Shown in pieces: positions 9,301 to 18,098 of a stretch of 64,000 nucleotides of DNA. The stretch spans positions 1 through 64,000 of the forward strand of contig VGWJ01000001.1 in assembly GCA_016873635.1 (NCBI GenBank), read 5' to 3'. The notes beneath the pieces are model-generated. The model had not been told where the DNA came from. It saw only the letters and a list, made by a program, of their open reading frames with translations, and searched no databases. Both the position numbers and the translations under genes were made by a program. Position 1 is the stretch's first letter, and each line of letters opens with the position of its first letter. This DNA comes from Lentisphaerota bacterium (lineage in GTDB: Bacteria; Verrucomicrobiota; Kiritimatiellia; UBA8416; VGWJ01).

Positions 9301-9794
9301 ACGATCCGCACGCGAAAGAGGGCATGAGCCTGATCGTCAAGACGGTCACCCGCTGGCTCAAGGGCTTCCTGCTGCTCTACGGCGCGTACATCGTGCTCTA
9401 CGGGCACCTGACGCCGGGCGGCGGTTTCGCGGGCGGCGTCATCGTGGCCTGCGCCTTCATCCTGGTGTTTCTCGCCTGCGGCGCGGGCATCGGCCACCGC
9501 ACCCTCGGCCGCCTGGCCGCCTCGGAGCTGGACAGCGCGGGGGCGCTGATCTTCACGGCCGTGGGCGCGCTGGGCATCGCGCTGGGCGGCGTGTTCTTCC
9601 GCAACTTCATCCGCACGCCGCCCGAGGCGCATTTCCGCCTGCTCAGCAGCGGCGTGATCCCGGTCTGCAACATCGCCATCGGTCTGAAGGTCGGCACGAG
9701 CCTCTTCATGGTGCTGGCCATACTGTCGGCCGTGCACGTGGCCGTGAAGGGCGGCCGGCGTCGCATGGTGCGGCGGCGGGAGGACAAGTCATGA
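9297..9794 (+). CDS. Na+/H+ antiporter subunit MnhB/MrpB-like (MbhF)
   Basis: YGAYIVLYGHLTPGGGFAGGVIVACAFIL signature. Confidence 0.85.
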   Translation: MNDPHAKEGMSLIVKTVTRWLKGFLLLYGAYIVLYGHLTPGGGFAGGVIVACAFILVFLACGAGIGHRTLGRLAASELDSAGALIFTAVGALGIALGGVFFRNFIRTPPEAHFRLLSSGVIPVCNIAIGLKVGTSLFMVLAILSAVHVAVKGGRRRMVRRREDKS

Positions 9795-10138
9795 TCTACG
9801 CCCTGTGCCTGATGCTGATCGCCGTGGGGCTCTACGGCGTGGTGGTCAAGAAGAACGTCGTCAAGATCGTGATCAGCCTGGCCATCATGGAGTACGGCAT
9901 CAACCTGCTGCTGATTCTGGTGGGCTACCGCGCCGGCGGGCACGCGCCGATCATGGAGCCCGGCGCGTCCCCGGCGGAGTTCGCGGCGGGGGCGGTGGAT
10001 CCGCTGCCGCAGGCGCTGGTGCTGACCTCGATCGTGATCGGGCTGGGGGTGCTGGCGATGATGGTGGCCATCTGCATCCGGCTGTACGAGCGCTACGGCA
10101 CTTTCGACATCACCGAGATGAGACGGCTGCGCGGGTAA
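9791..10138 (+). CDS. Na+/H+ antiporter subunit MnhC/MrpC-like (NuoK family, MbhG)
   Basis: IAVGLYGVVVKKNVVKIVISLAIMEYGINLLLI...DPLPQALVLTSIVIGLGVLAMMVAICIRLYERYGT. Confidence 0.85.
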   Translation: MIYALCLMLIAVGLYGVVVKKNVVKIVISLAIMEYGINLLLILVGYRAGGHAPIMEPGASPAEFAAGAVDPLPQALVLTSIVIGLGVLAMMVAICIRLYERYGTFDITEMRRLRG

Positions 10139-10143
10139 AGCAC

Positions 10144-11619
10144 ATGGACAACCTGACGCCCATGTTCGTGGTGATTCCGCTGGCGGCGGGATTCGTCATC
10201 CCCATGGTGTCGCGCCGCTTGCGGGCGGCGTCGGACGTGTTCGGGGTGCTGGTCATGAGCGCCCTGGCGGTCATGGCGGCGGCCGGCGCGCGGCGCGGCG
10301 GGGTGTACGCCGTGGGCGACTGGGTCTCGCCCCAGGGCATCCCGCTGGGGATCGAGATGCGGCTGGACGGCCTGGCGGCGCTGCTGCTGATCGCCGTGAA
10401 CGCGATCGGGCTGGCGGCGGTCGTGTTCTCGGTGGACTACATGCGCCGCTACACCTCCAAGCTGCGCTACTACAGCCTGTTCATGTTCATGGTGGCGGGC
10501 ATGAACGGCGTGGTGCTGTCGGGCGACTTCTTCAACCTCTTCGTCTTCATGGAGATCGCGGCCATTGCGTCGTACGCGCTGGTGGGCTTCGGGTGCGGGC
10601 ACGAGGAGCTGGAGGCGTCGTTCAAGTACCTCGTGCTGGGCAGCGTGGCCTCGGCCTTCATCCTGATCGGGGTGGCGATCGTGTACAACATGACCGGCAC
10701 GTTGAACATGGCCCACGTCGCGACGCGTCTGGCGGGGCAGCCCCTGGGCCGGCCCATGGTCCTGGCGCTGGCGCTGTTCCTGTGCGGGTTCGGACTCAAG
10801 GCGGCGCTGGTTCCCTTCCATGCCTGGCTCCCCGACGCGCATCCCTCGGCGCCGGCGCCCGTGTCGGCCATGCTTTCCGGAGTGGTGATCAAGGCGCTGG
10901 GCATCTACGTCATGGCGCGGCTGCTGTTCAACGTGTTCGGCGCCGGCGCGGCCGCGCTGGCCGTCCTGCGCGGCATGGGCGCGCTCTCCATGGTGGCGGG
11001 GGTGATGCTGGCCATCGGACAATGGGACATGAAACGGCTCTTCGCCTATCACAGCATCAGCCAGATCGGCTACGTGGCCCTGGCCCTGGGCCTGGGCACG
11101 CCGCTGGGCATCGCGGGCGGCCTGTTCCACATGCTCAACCATTCCATCTTCAAGTCCCTGCTGTTCCTCACCGCCGGCGCCGTGGAATACGCCACGGGCA
11201 CGCGCGATCTCAAGCGCCTCGGGGGCCTGCGCGCGCGCATGCCGGTCACGGCGGGAACGTCGTTCGTGGCTTCCATGTCCATCGCCGGCATTCCGCCCTT
11301 CAACGGGTTCTGGAGCAAGCTGATCATCGTGCTGGCCTGCGTGCAGGCCGGGCGTCACGGGCTGGCCCTGGCCGCCGTGGCGGTGAGCCTGCTTACGCTG
11401 GCTTCTTTCCTGAAGGTGCAGCGCTACGCGTTCTTCGAGGCGGCCAAGGGGGGGACGGAACACGTCAGGGAGGCGCCGCCGCTGATGGCGCTGGCCATGG
11501 TGCTGCTGGCGCTGCTGTGCGCGGGGACGTCTCTGCTGGCGCTGACGGGGATCGCGTCGCCGGCGTTGATCGACCGGGCGGCGCAGGCCTTGCAGGCGGG
11601 AGTGTTCGGATTGCCGTGA
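10144..11619 (+). CDS. Na+/H+ antiporter subunit MnhD/MrpD-like (NuoN/M family, MbhH)
   Basis: FHAWLPDAHPSAPAPVSAMLSGVVIKALGIYVMARL, WDMKRLFAYHSISQIGYVALALGLG. Confidence 0.85.
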   Translation: MDNLTPMFVVIPLAAGFVIPMVSRRLRAASDVFGVLVMSALAVMAAAGARRGGVYAVGDWVSPQGIPLGIEMRLDGLAALLLIAVNAIGLAAVVFSVDYMRRYTSKLRYYSLFMFMVAGMNGVVLSGDFFNLFVFMEIAAIASYALVGFGCGHEELEASFKYLVLGSVASAFILIGVAIVYNMTGTLNMAHVATRLAGQPLGRPMVLALALFLCGFGLKAALVPFHAWLPDAHPSAPAPVSAMLSGVVIKALGIYVMARLLFNVFGAGAAALAVLRGMGALSMVAGVMLAIGQWDMKRLFAYHSISQIGYVALALGLGTPLGIAGGLFHMLNHSIFKSLLFLTAGAVEYATGTRDLKRLGGLRARMPVTAGTSFVASMSIAGIPPFNGFWSKLIIVLACVQAGRHGLALAAVAVSLLTLASFLKVQRYAFFEAAKGGTEHVREAPPLMALAMVLLALLCAGTSLLALTGIASPALIDRAAQALQAGVFGLP

Positions 11620-11629
11620 GGACACGGAC

Positions 11630-12142
11630 ATGATGCGACGGCTGGCTCTGTTCCTGCTGTGTTTCGCGGTCTGGATCGTGCTGGTCTGGCCTCCGCGGGA
11701 CGAGACCGGCGCCCTGCGCCTGGCGGACCTGTCCGCCGGCGCCCTGGCCGCCCTGCTGGCGGCCGCGGTCATGCGCGAGTTCACCTTCGAGAAGACCCGC
11801 GGCCTGCTGGACCCGCGCCGCTACCTGTGGCTGGCGGCGTACGGCGTGGTGCTGCTGTTCTACATCGTGAAAGCCAATTTTGACGTGGCCTACCGCGTGC
11901 TGCACCCCGCGATGCCGATCCGCCCCGGGATCGTCAAGGTGCGCACGTCGCTGCGCTCCGCGTCGGCCATCACGGCCCTGGCCAATTCCATAACGCTCAC
12001 GCCGGGCACGCTGACCGTGGAGGCCACGGCCGACGGCTGGCTGTACGTGCACTGGATCCATGTGACGACGACCGATCCGGAGGAGGCGGCGCGGCACATC
12101 GTGTCGCGCTTCGAGTGGTTCATCAGTCGCATTTTCGCGTAG
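11630..12142 (+). CDS. Na+/H+ antiporter subunit MnhE/MrpE-like (MbhA)
   Basis: IVKANFDVAYRVLHPAMPIRPGIVKVRTSLRSASAITALANSITLTPGTLTVE. Confidence 0.85.
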   Translation: MMRRLALFLLCFAVWIVLVWPPRDETGALRLADLSAGALAALLAAAVMREFTFEKTRGLLDPRRYLWLAAYGVVLLFYIVKANFDVAYRVLHPAMPIRPGIVKVRTSLRSASAITALANSITLTPGTLTVEATADGWLYVHWIHVTTTDPEEAARHIVSRFEWFISRIFA

Positions 12143-12157
12143 CCGCGGGAGGACAAG

Positions 12158-12427
12158 GTGCCGGAAACGATCTACAACCTGGCGTGCGGGGCGCTGCTGG
12201 TCTGCTGCGGCATGTGCCTGTACCGCATCGGCCTCGGGCCGACCGCGCCCGACCGGGCCGTGGCCATCGACATCCTCGGGATCGTGGTGGTCTGCTTTAC
12301 CGCCCTGCTCTCGCTGCGGACCGGCTTGAGCTACTACCTCAATATCGGCATCGCCTGGGCGATCCTCAGCTTCGTGGGCACCATCGCCCTGGCCAAGCAC
12401 CTGGAAGGTAAGGGCTTCGATGAGTGA
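12158..12427 (+). CDS. Na+/H+ antiporter subunit MnhF/MrpF-like (MbhB)
   Basis: GTG start; YRIGLGPTAPDRAVAIDILGIVVVC signature. Confidence 0.82.
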   Translation: MPETIYNLACGALLVCCGMCLYRIGLGPTAPDRAVAIDILGIVVVCFTALLSLRTGLSYYLNIGIAWAILSFVGTIALAKHLEGKGFDE

Positions 12428-12779
12428 TACGATCGGCGCGGTCATGCTCGCGGTCGGCATCCTGTTCAACCTGGCCGGCTGCCTGGGAATGGTGCGGCTG
12501 CCCGACGTCTACAACCGCCTGCAGGCGGCGACGAAGTGCGTCACGCTCGGCACCTGCCTGGTGCTGGGCGCGGTGGCGGTGCTGACGGCCGGCCAGTCGG
12601 CGGCCATCGCCCTGCGCGGCGCGCTGTGCATCGTGTTCATCGTGATCACCTCGCCCACGGCGGCGCACGCCCTGGCGCGCGGCGCGCACGCTTCGGGCGT
12701 GAAGCTGTGGGAAGGCAGCGTGGCCGACGCCTATGCCGCCGACGGCGAGCCGGGCGCGGCGCGCGAGGAAACGGAATGA
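12420..12779 (+). CDS. Na+/H+ antiporter subunit MnhG/MrpG-like (MbhC)
   Basis: LGMVRLPDVYNRLQAATKCVTLGTCLVLGAV...SPTAAHALARGAH. Confidence 0.85.
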   Translation: MSDTIGAVMLAVGILFNLAGCLGMVRLPDVYNRLQAATKCVTLGTCLVLGAVAVLTAGQSAAIALRGALCIVFIVITSPTAAHALARGAHASGVKLWEGSVADAYAADGEPGAAREETE

Positions 12780-13387
12780 AGATTCCCTGCCTGCTGCAAC
12801 TGCGCATCCTGAAACTGGCGTTCAAGTCGCTTTTCTCGCGGCCCTACACGACGCGTTTTCCCGCCGAGCCCTACGAGGCGCAGAAGAGCTTCCGCGGCCG
12901 GCCGCGCTTCAGCGAGGCGGACTGCATCGGCTGCGGGGCCTGCGCGGAAGTGTGCCCCGCGGAGTGCATCGACGTGGCGGACGAAGCCGCGGCCGACCCG
13001 CCCGTGCGGCGCTTCGTGCAGCACATGGACGCCTGCATCGCCTGCGGCCAGTGCGAGCGCTACTGCACGACCGAAAAGGGCATCCGGCTGACCAACGAGT
13101 ACGCGTTCATCGGCTTCAAGCCCGCGGACTTCGAGGAGAAGGCGGCCAAACCCCTGCTGCTGTGCGAGGGATGCGGCGGCGCGATCGCGCCGCTGGACCA
13201 GATCCGCTGGCTGGCGCGCCGGCTCGGCCCCCTGGCTTTCGCCAATCCCACCGTGATGCTGGTGGCGCACGACCGTCTGGAAGTCGTGGGCGAAGGGGTA
13301 ACCCCCGGCGCGGAGACGGCGCAGCGCGCGCGGCGCATCAGCATTCTTTGCCCCAGGTGCCGCCGCGCCGCCGCCCTGGCGGTGTGA
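12776..13387 (+). CDS. 4Fe-4S ferredoxin, NuoI / HycF / MbhN-like
   Basis: CIGCGACAEVCPAECID and CIACGQCERYCTTEKGIRLTNEY; C-terminal CEGCGG...CPRCRR putative metal ribbon. Confidence 0.82.
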   Translation: MKIPCLLQLRILKLAFKSLFSRPYTTRFPAEPYEAQKSFRGRPRFSEADCIGCGACAEVCPAECIDVADEAAADPPVRRFVQHMDACIACGQCERYCTTEKGIRLTNEYAFIGFKPADFEEKAAKPLLLCEGCGGAIAPLDQIRWLARRLGPLAFANPTVMLVAHDRLEVVGEGVTPGAETAQRARRISILCPRCRRAAALAV

Positions 13388-13396
13388 GGATGCGGA

Positions 13397-13882
13397 ATGC
13401 CCGACGCCGCGCACGCTCTGGCCGCTTCCCTGGCGCCCCTGCTGACGGGACGCGTGTGCGTCGTCGGCGTGGGCAACCGCCTGGCCGGCGACGATGCGGC
13501 CGGGCCGGCGGTGATCGACGCGCTGCGCGGGAGCGCCGCGGCCGACTGCCTGGACGCCGGCGACGCGCCGGAGAACTTCCTGGGGAAAATCCTGGCCCTG
13601 GCGCCGGACACGCTCCTGATCGTGGACGCCGTCTGCATGGGCGGGGCGCCGGGCGAAGTGCGCGTGCTCGATCCCGACCGGCTGGACGGCGCCGGCATCT
13701 CCACGCACGCGCTGTCGCTGGACGTGGCCTGCCGCTACCTGCGCGCGCGCCGCGAAATGCGCATCCGGATCGTGGGCATCCAGCCGGCCGCGGCCGATCA
13801 GGGGGCCCCGCTGAGCGAAGCGGCGCGCGCCGCGGTGCGGCTGGTCGCCGACGCGCTCCGCGCGGTTCCGCCGCGAAGCTGA
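13397..13882 (+). CDS. Hydrogenase maturation protease (HycI / peptidase A31 family)
   Basis: GVGNRLAGDDAAGPAVIDAL and CLDAGDAPENFLGKI; last gene of the hydrogenase operon. Confidence 0.85.
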   Translation: MPDAAHALAASLAPLLTGRVCVVGVGNRLAGDDAAGPAVIDALRGSAAADCLDAGDAPENFLGKILALAPDTLLIVDAVCMGGAPGEVRVLDPDRLDGAGISTHALSLDVACRYLRARREMRIRIVGIQPAAADQGAPLSEAARAAVRLVADALRAVPPRS

Positions 13883-13978
13883 GACCGGCGGCCGCACGGG
13901 ACCGGCGCCCGGCGCGCTCTCCGCATCGCCGCTCTTTCTCCGTTGCCCAACGCGCGCCGCGGGATTATGCTTTGCGGC

Positions 13979-15343
13979 ATGAATGAAGAAAACGACTTCG
14001 CGCGCATGCTGGAGGAGGCCCGCGCCCGGGGCATCCGCACCGTGGACCTGCAGTTCATCGACATCTTCGGGAACATCAAGTTCAAGACGGTGTCGTTCGA
14101 CGAATTCCTGCACGAAAAGGAATACCTGAACGGCTACGGGGTGGACGGATCGTCGATCAACGGCTACGGCGTTCCGATCGAGGAATCGGACCTGATCATC
14201 ATGCCCGACCTGAACACGTTCCGCGTCGTGCCCTGGGCCAAGGACGTGTCGCGGGTGATCTGCGACATCCATTCGCCCCCCGCGAGCGGCAAGCGCAAGG
14301 TGTTCGAGGGCGACTCGCGCTCGGTTCTGCGCAGCGCCATCGCGGGGATCGCCGACAGCCTGCGCGGCCGCGAGGGCGTCCTGGAACCCGACGCGCGCTT
14401 CGAGTATCACGTCGCCACCGAGCTCGAGTTCTTCGTGCTGCGGGCGGACCGCGAAAAAGTCGACAACCTGGGCTATTTCGACGCGCCCACGGCGCAGATG
14501 CGCGTGTTCCTGACCGAAGTCATGGAGGCCATGAACGAGATGGGCATCCGCTACGAAGTGTACCACCACGAAGTGGCGCCCTCGCAGTTCGAGTTCGACT
14601 TCCGCTACGGCGAGGCGCTGGCGATCGCCGACGCCACGGTGACGCTGAAAGACATCATCCGGAACTACGCTCAACGCAACGGGCTGCTGGCCACCTTCAT
14701 GCCCAAGCCGTTCTTCGGCATGAACGGCAGCGGGATGCACTGCCACCTGAATCTCTCCAGGTACGCGCCGGGGCGTGACGGCAAGCCGGCCAAAACCAAC
14801 CTGTTCCACGACCGGGTGGCGGGCGACCTCTCCGCCATCGGCCTGCACTTCATCGGCGGGCTGCTCGAACACGCGCGGGCCCTGACGGCCATCACGAATC
14901 CCACGTGCAACAGCTACAAGCGGCTCGTGCCGGGGTGGGAAGCGCCCGTCAACGTCGCCTGGGGCCGCAAGAACCGCACCGCCCTGGTGCGGGTGCCGCA
15001 CGGCGACCCGCGCGCCAGCCGCTGCGAGTATCGCTCGCCCGATCCGAGCTGCAACCCCTACCTCGCATTCGCCGTCACGCTGGCGGCGGGACTGGACGGC
15101 ATACGCAGGCGGATCGACCCGGGCGCGGCGACGGAGAAGGACCTGTTCCACGGCGACGCGGGCGTGCCCACGCTGCCGGGGTCGCTGGACGAAGCCCTGG
15201 ACTGCCTGGAAGCGGACGAGGCGATCTGCGAGGCGTTGGGCCCGCATGTCGTCAACAACTACCTGGCGGTCAAACGCAAGGAGGCGCGGGACTATCGCGT
15301 GCGCCCGAACAGCCTGGACTTCGAGATGTATTTGAACGTGTGA
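13979..15343 (+). CDS. glnA: Glutamine synthetase, type I
   Basis: DIFGNIKFKTV, EYLNGYGVDGSSINGYG, NGSGMHCHLNL, NPTCNSYKRLVPGWEAPVNVAWG, SRCEYRSPDPSCNPYLAFA. Confidence 0.9.
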   Translation: MNEENDFARMLEEARARGIRTVDLQFIDIFGNIKFKTVSFDEFLHEKEYLNGYGVDGSSINGYGVPIEESDLIIMPDLNTFRVVPWAKDVSRVICDIHSPPASGKRKVFEGDSRSVLRSAIAGIADSLRGREGVLEPDARFEYHVATELEFFVLRADREKVDNLGYFDAPTAQMRVFLTEVMEAMNEMGIRYEVYHHEVAPSQFEFDFRYGEALAIADATVTLKDIIRNYAQRNGLLATFMPKPFFGMNGSGMHCHLNLSRYAPGRDGKPAKTNLFHDRVAGDLSAIGLHFIGGLLEHARALTAITNPTCNSYKRLVPGWEAPVNVAWGRKNRTALVRVPHGDPRASRCEYRSPDPSCNPYLAFAVTLAAGLDGIRRRIDPGAATEKDLFHGDAGVPTLPGSLDEALDCLEADEAICEALGPHVVNNYLAVKRKEARDYRVRPNSLDFEMYLNV

Positions 15344-15518
15344 CGAAGCGGGGACGGCGGAGACCGCCGGCCTCCACGGGCCGCCGCGCGGCCCGGAACG
15401 GGATGGCCGGCCGCCGGGACGCGGCCCAGCTCCGGCCGCCTTCGCCGGCGCGTTCCGGCGGCCAGGCCGGACCCGCTGCGGAACGAAAACCGGGAACCGA
15501 CAACCGGACGCTCCATCC

Positions 15519-17600
15519 ATGAGCCCGAGCCCCGATCAGGAGAACGAACCGCGGATCGCCGGCGCGGGCGCGCCCGAGGCGGACGGCGAGGCGCAGGCCG
15601 CGACACACGTGGGCCACATCCTGCCGGCGGCGCTGCGCGTGAGCGCGCGCAAGGGCTTCGGCCTGGTTGACGCGCTGCAGCCGACAGTGATCAAGGCCAT
15701 CGAATCCTCCGCGCGCTCCGATCCCTCGCGCCTGGCGGAGGCCCTGCGCCCCATCTTCGGCATCGGCATCCGCCGCTGGATCACGGGAGGCCTGTCCGGC
15801 GTCGCTCAAGGCATCAACCTGGTGGTGTTTTCCGTTTTCACGCTCCGCGGCTGGAAGTGGCGTTTCGAATCCATGCGGACCGGCCGCTCCTTCCCTGAAG
15901 TGGTGCGCCGCCACACGGCGACCTGGCCGGTCAAGCAGGTGCTGCTCGTGCATCGCCGCACCGGGTTGCTCCTGGTCGAGGTGCGCAGCCCGGCGTTCGC
16001 CACGCGCGACGCCGACATGGTCTCGGGCATGCTCACGGCCATACAGGATTTCGTCAACGACTCCTTCTCGTCCGGCAGGGCCGTCGAAGGCGACCTGGAA
16101 ACCGTCGAAATGGGCGACATGACCGTCTGGGTCGAGCGCGGGCCCGCCGCCACGATCGCCGCCGTGCTGGACGGCAAGGCGCCCCCCGACCTGCGGCCGG
16201 CGTTCAGCGAGGCGCTGACGCGCATACACGGGCGCCTGGCGCGCGAGCTCGAGGAGTTCGACGGCGACGCCGCGGCCTTCGAGCGCAGCAAACCCTACCT
16301 CGAAGCGTTCCTTGACCTGCGCACGCCGGGCAGGAGCATGCGCATCCTGCCCCTGACCTGGCTGCTCCTGCTCGCGCCCGTGGCGCTGCTGGGGTGGTGG
16401 GGTTTCGACTTCGGACGCCGCGCATACCTGTGGAACAGCTACGTCGACACGCTCAAGAGCCAGCCGGGGATCATGGTGACCGACGTGGGGCGCGTGGACG
16501 GCAAGTTCTACGTCTCGGGACTGCGCGACCCGCTGGCCAGCGATCCCGCGGCCGTCCTGGCCGGGTCGGGGATGGGGGGACCCGACGTTGTCATGCACTG
16601 GGAACCGTACCAGGCGCTGCACCCCGACTTCATCAAGGCGCGCGCGCGGGCGATCCTGAACGCGCCCTCCACGGTAAGCATGGACCTCGAGCACGGCATC
16701 CTGTACCTCGGCGGAACGGCGCCGGCGGCCTGGATCGCCCAGGCCGGGAACGCGGCCCGCGGCGTGGCGGGAGTGTCGGGGATCGACACGTCGGCTCTGC
16801 GCGACGAATACGCCGACCGCCTGCCGCAGTGGCGGAAGTATCTGGATATGCTCAATGCCTCGCCCGGCATCGTCGTTGTGGAACACGGCATGCGCGACGG
16901 CAAGTTCCACGTCTCAGGCCTGAACGATCCCCTGGCGCGCAGCCCGGCGAAGATCCTGCAGGAATGCGGACTGGACGCCCGCGACGTGGTGGCCAACTGG
17001 ATGCCCTACCAGGCGCTGCACCCGGACATCCTGGCGGAACGCGCGCGGCAGATGCTGCTGCCGCCCGAGACGGTGCGCATCTCCTTCCAGGACGGGGTGC
17101 TTGAGTTGCGCGGCGAGGCGGGGCACGAGTGGGTGACCAGGGCGACCGCGCTGGCGGCCGCGCTGCCGGGCGTGTCGCGGGTGGTGTCTTCGGACCTGGT
17201 CGACCGGGAGTTGCGCGCCATCGCCGAGATCAGCGCCGCCATCAACGGCGAGGTGTTTCGCTTTCTGAAGGACTCGCCCGACCTGTGGCCCGGCCAGAAA
17301 GGAAGGGTGGAGGGGCTGGCCGCCAATATCCGCGAGCTGCTGCGGACCGGCAACCGCGTGGGACAACGTTTTGCCGTGGAAATCGTCGGCCACACCGCGG
17401 CGACGGACAGCGAAAAGACCGACCTGCAGATCGGCCGCGCGCTCGCCGCGCGGGTGCAGGACGTGCTGGCAATGCAGGGCTTGGACGCGGCAGTGTTCTC
17501 CACGCGCGTCGAGCGCGTGCCGCCTGCCGGCGCGGGTGCGCAGGGCGAACCCGGCGAGAAGGCGAACTTCGTCTCACTGCGCGTGATCAGGCCGGAGTAG
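15519..17600 (+). CDS. Membrane-anchored protein with two internal ~130-aa repeats and C-terminal OmpA-like domain
   Basis: One central TM (WLLLLAPVALLGWWGFDFG), repeat pair VDGKFYVSGLRDPLASDPA.../RDGKFHVSGLNDPLARSPA..., both with YQALHPD; C-terminal FAVEIVGHTAATDSEKTDLQIGRALAARVQDVL. Confidence 0.7.
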   Translation: MSPSPDQENEPRIAGAGAPEADGEAQAATHVGHILPAALRVSARKGFGLVDALQPTVIKAIESSARSDPSRLAEALRPIFGIGIRRWITGGLSGVAQGINLVVFSVFTLRGWKWRFESMRTGRSFPEVVRRHTATWPVKQVLLVHRRTGLLLVEVRSPAFATRDADMVSGMLTAIQDFVNDSFSSGRAVEGDLETVEMGDMTVWVERGPAATIAAVLDGKAPPDLRPAFSEALTRIHGRLARELEEFDGDAAAFERSKPYLEAFLDLRTPGRSMRILPLTWLLLLAPVALLGWWGFDFGRRAYLWNSYVDTLKSQPGIMVTDVGRVDGKFYVSGLRDPLASDPAAVLAGSGMGGPDVVMHWEPYQALHPDFIKARARAILNAPSTVSMDLEHGILYLGGTAPAAWIAQAGNAARGVAGVSGIDTSALRDEYADRLPQWRKYLDMLNASPGIVVVEHGMRDGKFHVSGLNDPLARSPAKILQECGLDARDVVANWMPYQALHPDILAERARQMLLPPETVRISFQDGVLELRGEAGHEWVTRATALAAALPGVSRVVSSDLVDRELRAIAEISAAINGEVFRFLKDSPDLWPGQKGRVEGLAANIRELLRTGNRVGQRFAVEIVGHTAATDSEKTDLQIGRALAARVQDVLAMQGLDAAVFSTRVERVPPAGAGAQGEPGEKANFVSLRVIRPE

Positions 17601-17817
17601 AGAGCGGGCGGACAAGTACGCGGCGCCGGCCAGGACCGGTCTGACGAGCGGACGCGAAAAGACACCGGACAACTGTCTCGCCTGGCGAGACGTATCGCGT
17701 TAGACCCGAGACATAGCTTGGTTTCCGTGTGCGCCGCGCAATCGCACTTATCGCGTAAATCATTGCAGTACAATTGAATGCGCATCATGGGCGGAAGAAT
17801 GCCCTTTTTCTGCCAGA

Positions 17818-17833
17818 TGGCACGATCCGTGCA
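17818..17833 (+). promoter_or_regulatory. Candidate sigma-54 (-24/-12) promoter
   Basis: TGGCACGATCCGTGCA versus consensus TGGCACR-N4-TTGCW: GG and GC dinucleotides in register, one mismatch. Confidence 0.4.
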
Positions 17834-17843
17834 TTACGCCTAT

Positions 17844-17881
17844 GTGGACCCCAACCGGTCATTAGATGGAGTGGACCCCAA
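17844..17881. repeat. Direct repeat GTGGACCCCAA x2 (27-bp period), possible IS-end remnant
   Basis: GTGGACCCCAA at 17844-17854 and 17871-17881 in an otherwise non-coding, lower-GC gap. Confidence 0.4.
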
Positions 17882-18098
17882 GCTCATACAACCGCACAAG
17901 GCGTCATAACCCCACAGACTGGTTGAAGGCCCCAGGGCGAGCGCGAGCCGGACGTTGCCAATTGCTGGCGTGTCCGGCTTCGCCCCTTTAATGATCCGTT
18001 CCGATTTCCCGCCTTTACACGCGTCCCCGCATGGTGTTCACTGCGCCCCGTGTCGATGCGAAAATGGCCCAGGCAGTAAACGGGAGGATTGCGGCAAG

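Noticed and set aside
12731-15520. 929-aa minus-strand ORF
   Set aside because: Antisense to the NuoI-like ferredoxin, protease and glnA genes, which have clear motifs on the plus strand.
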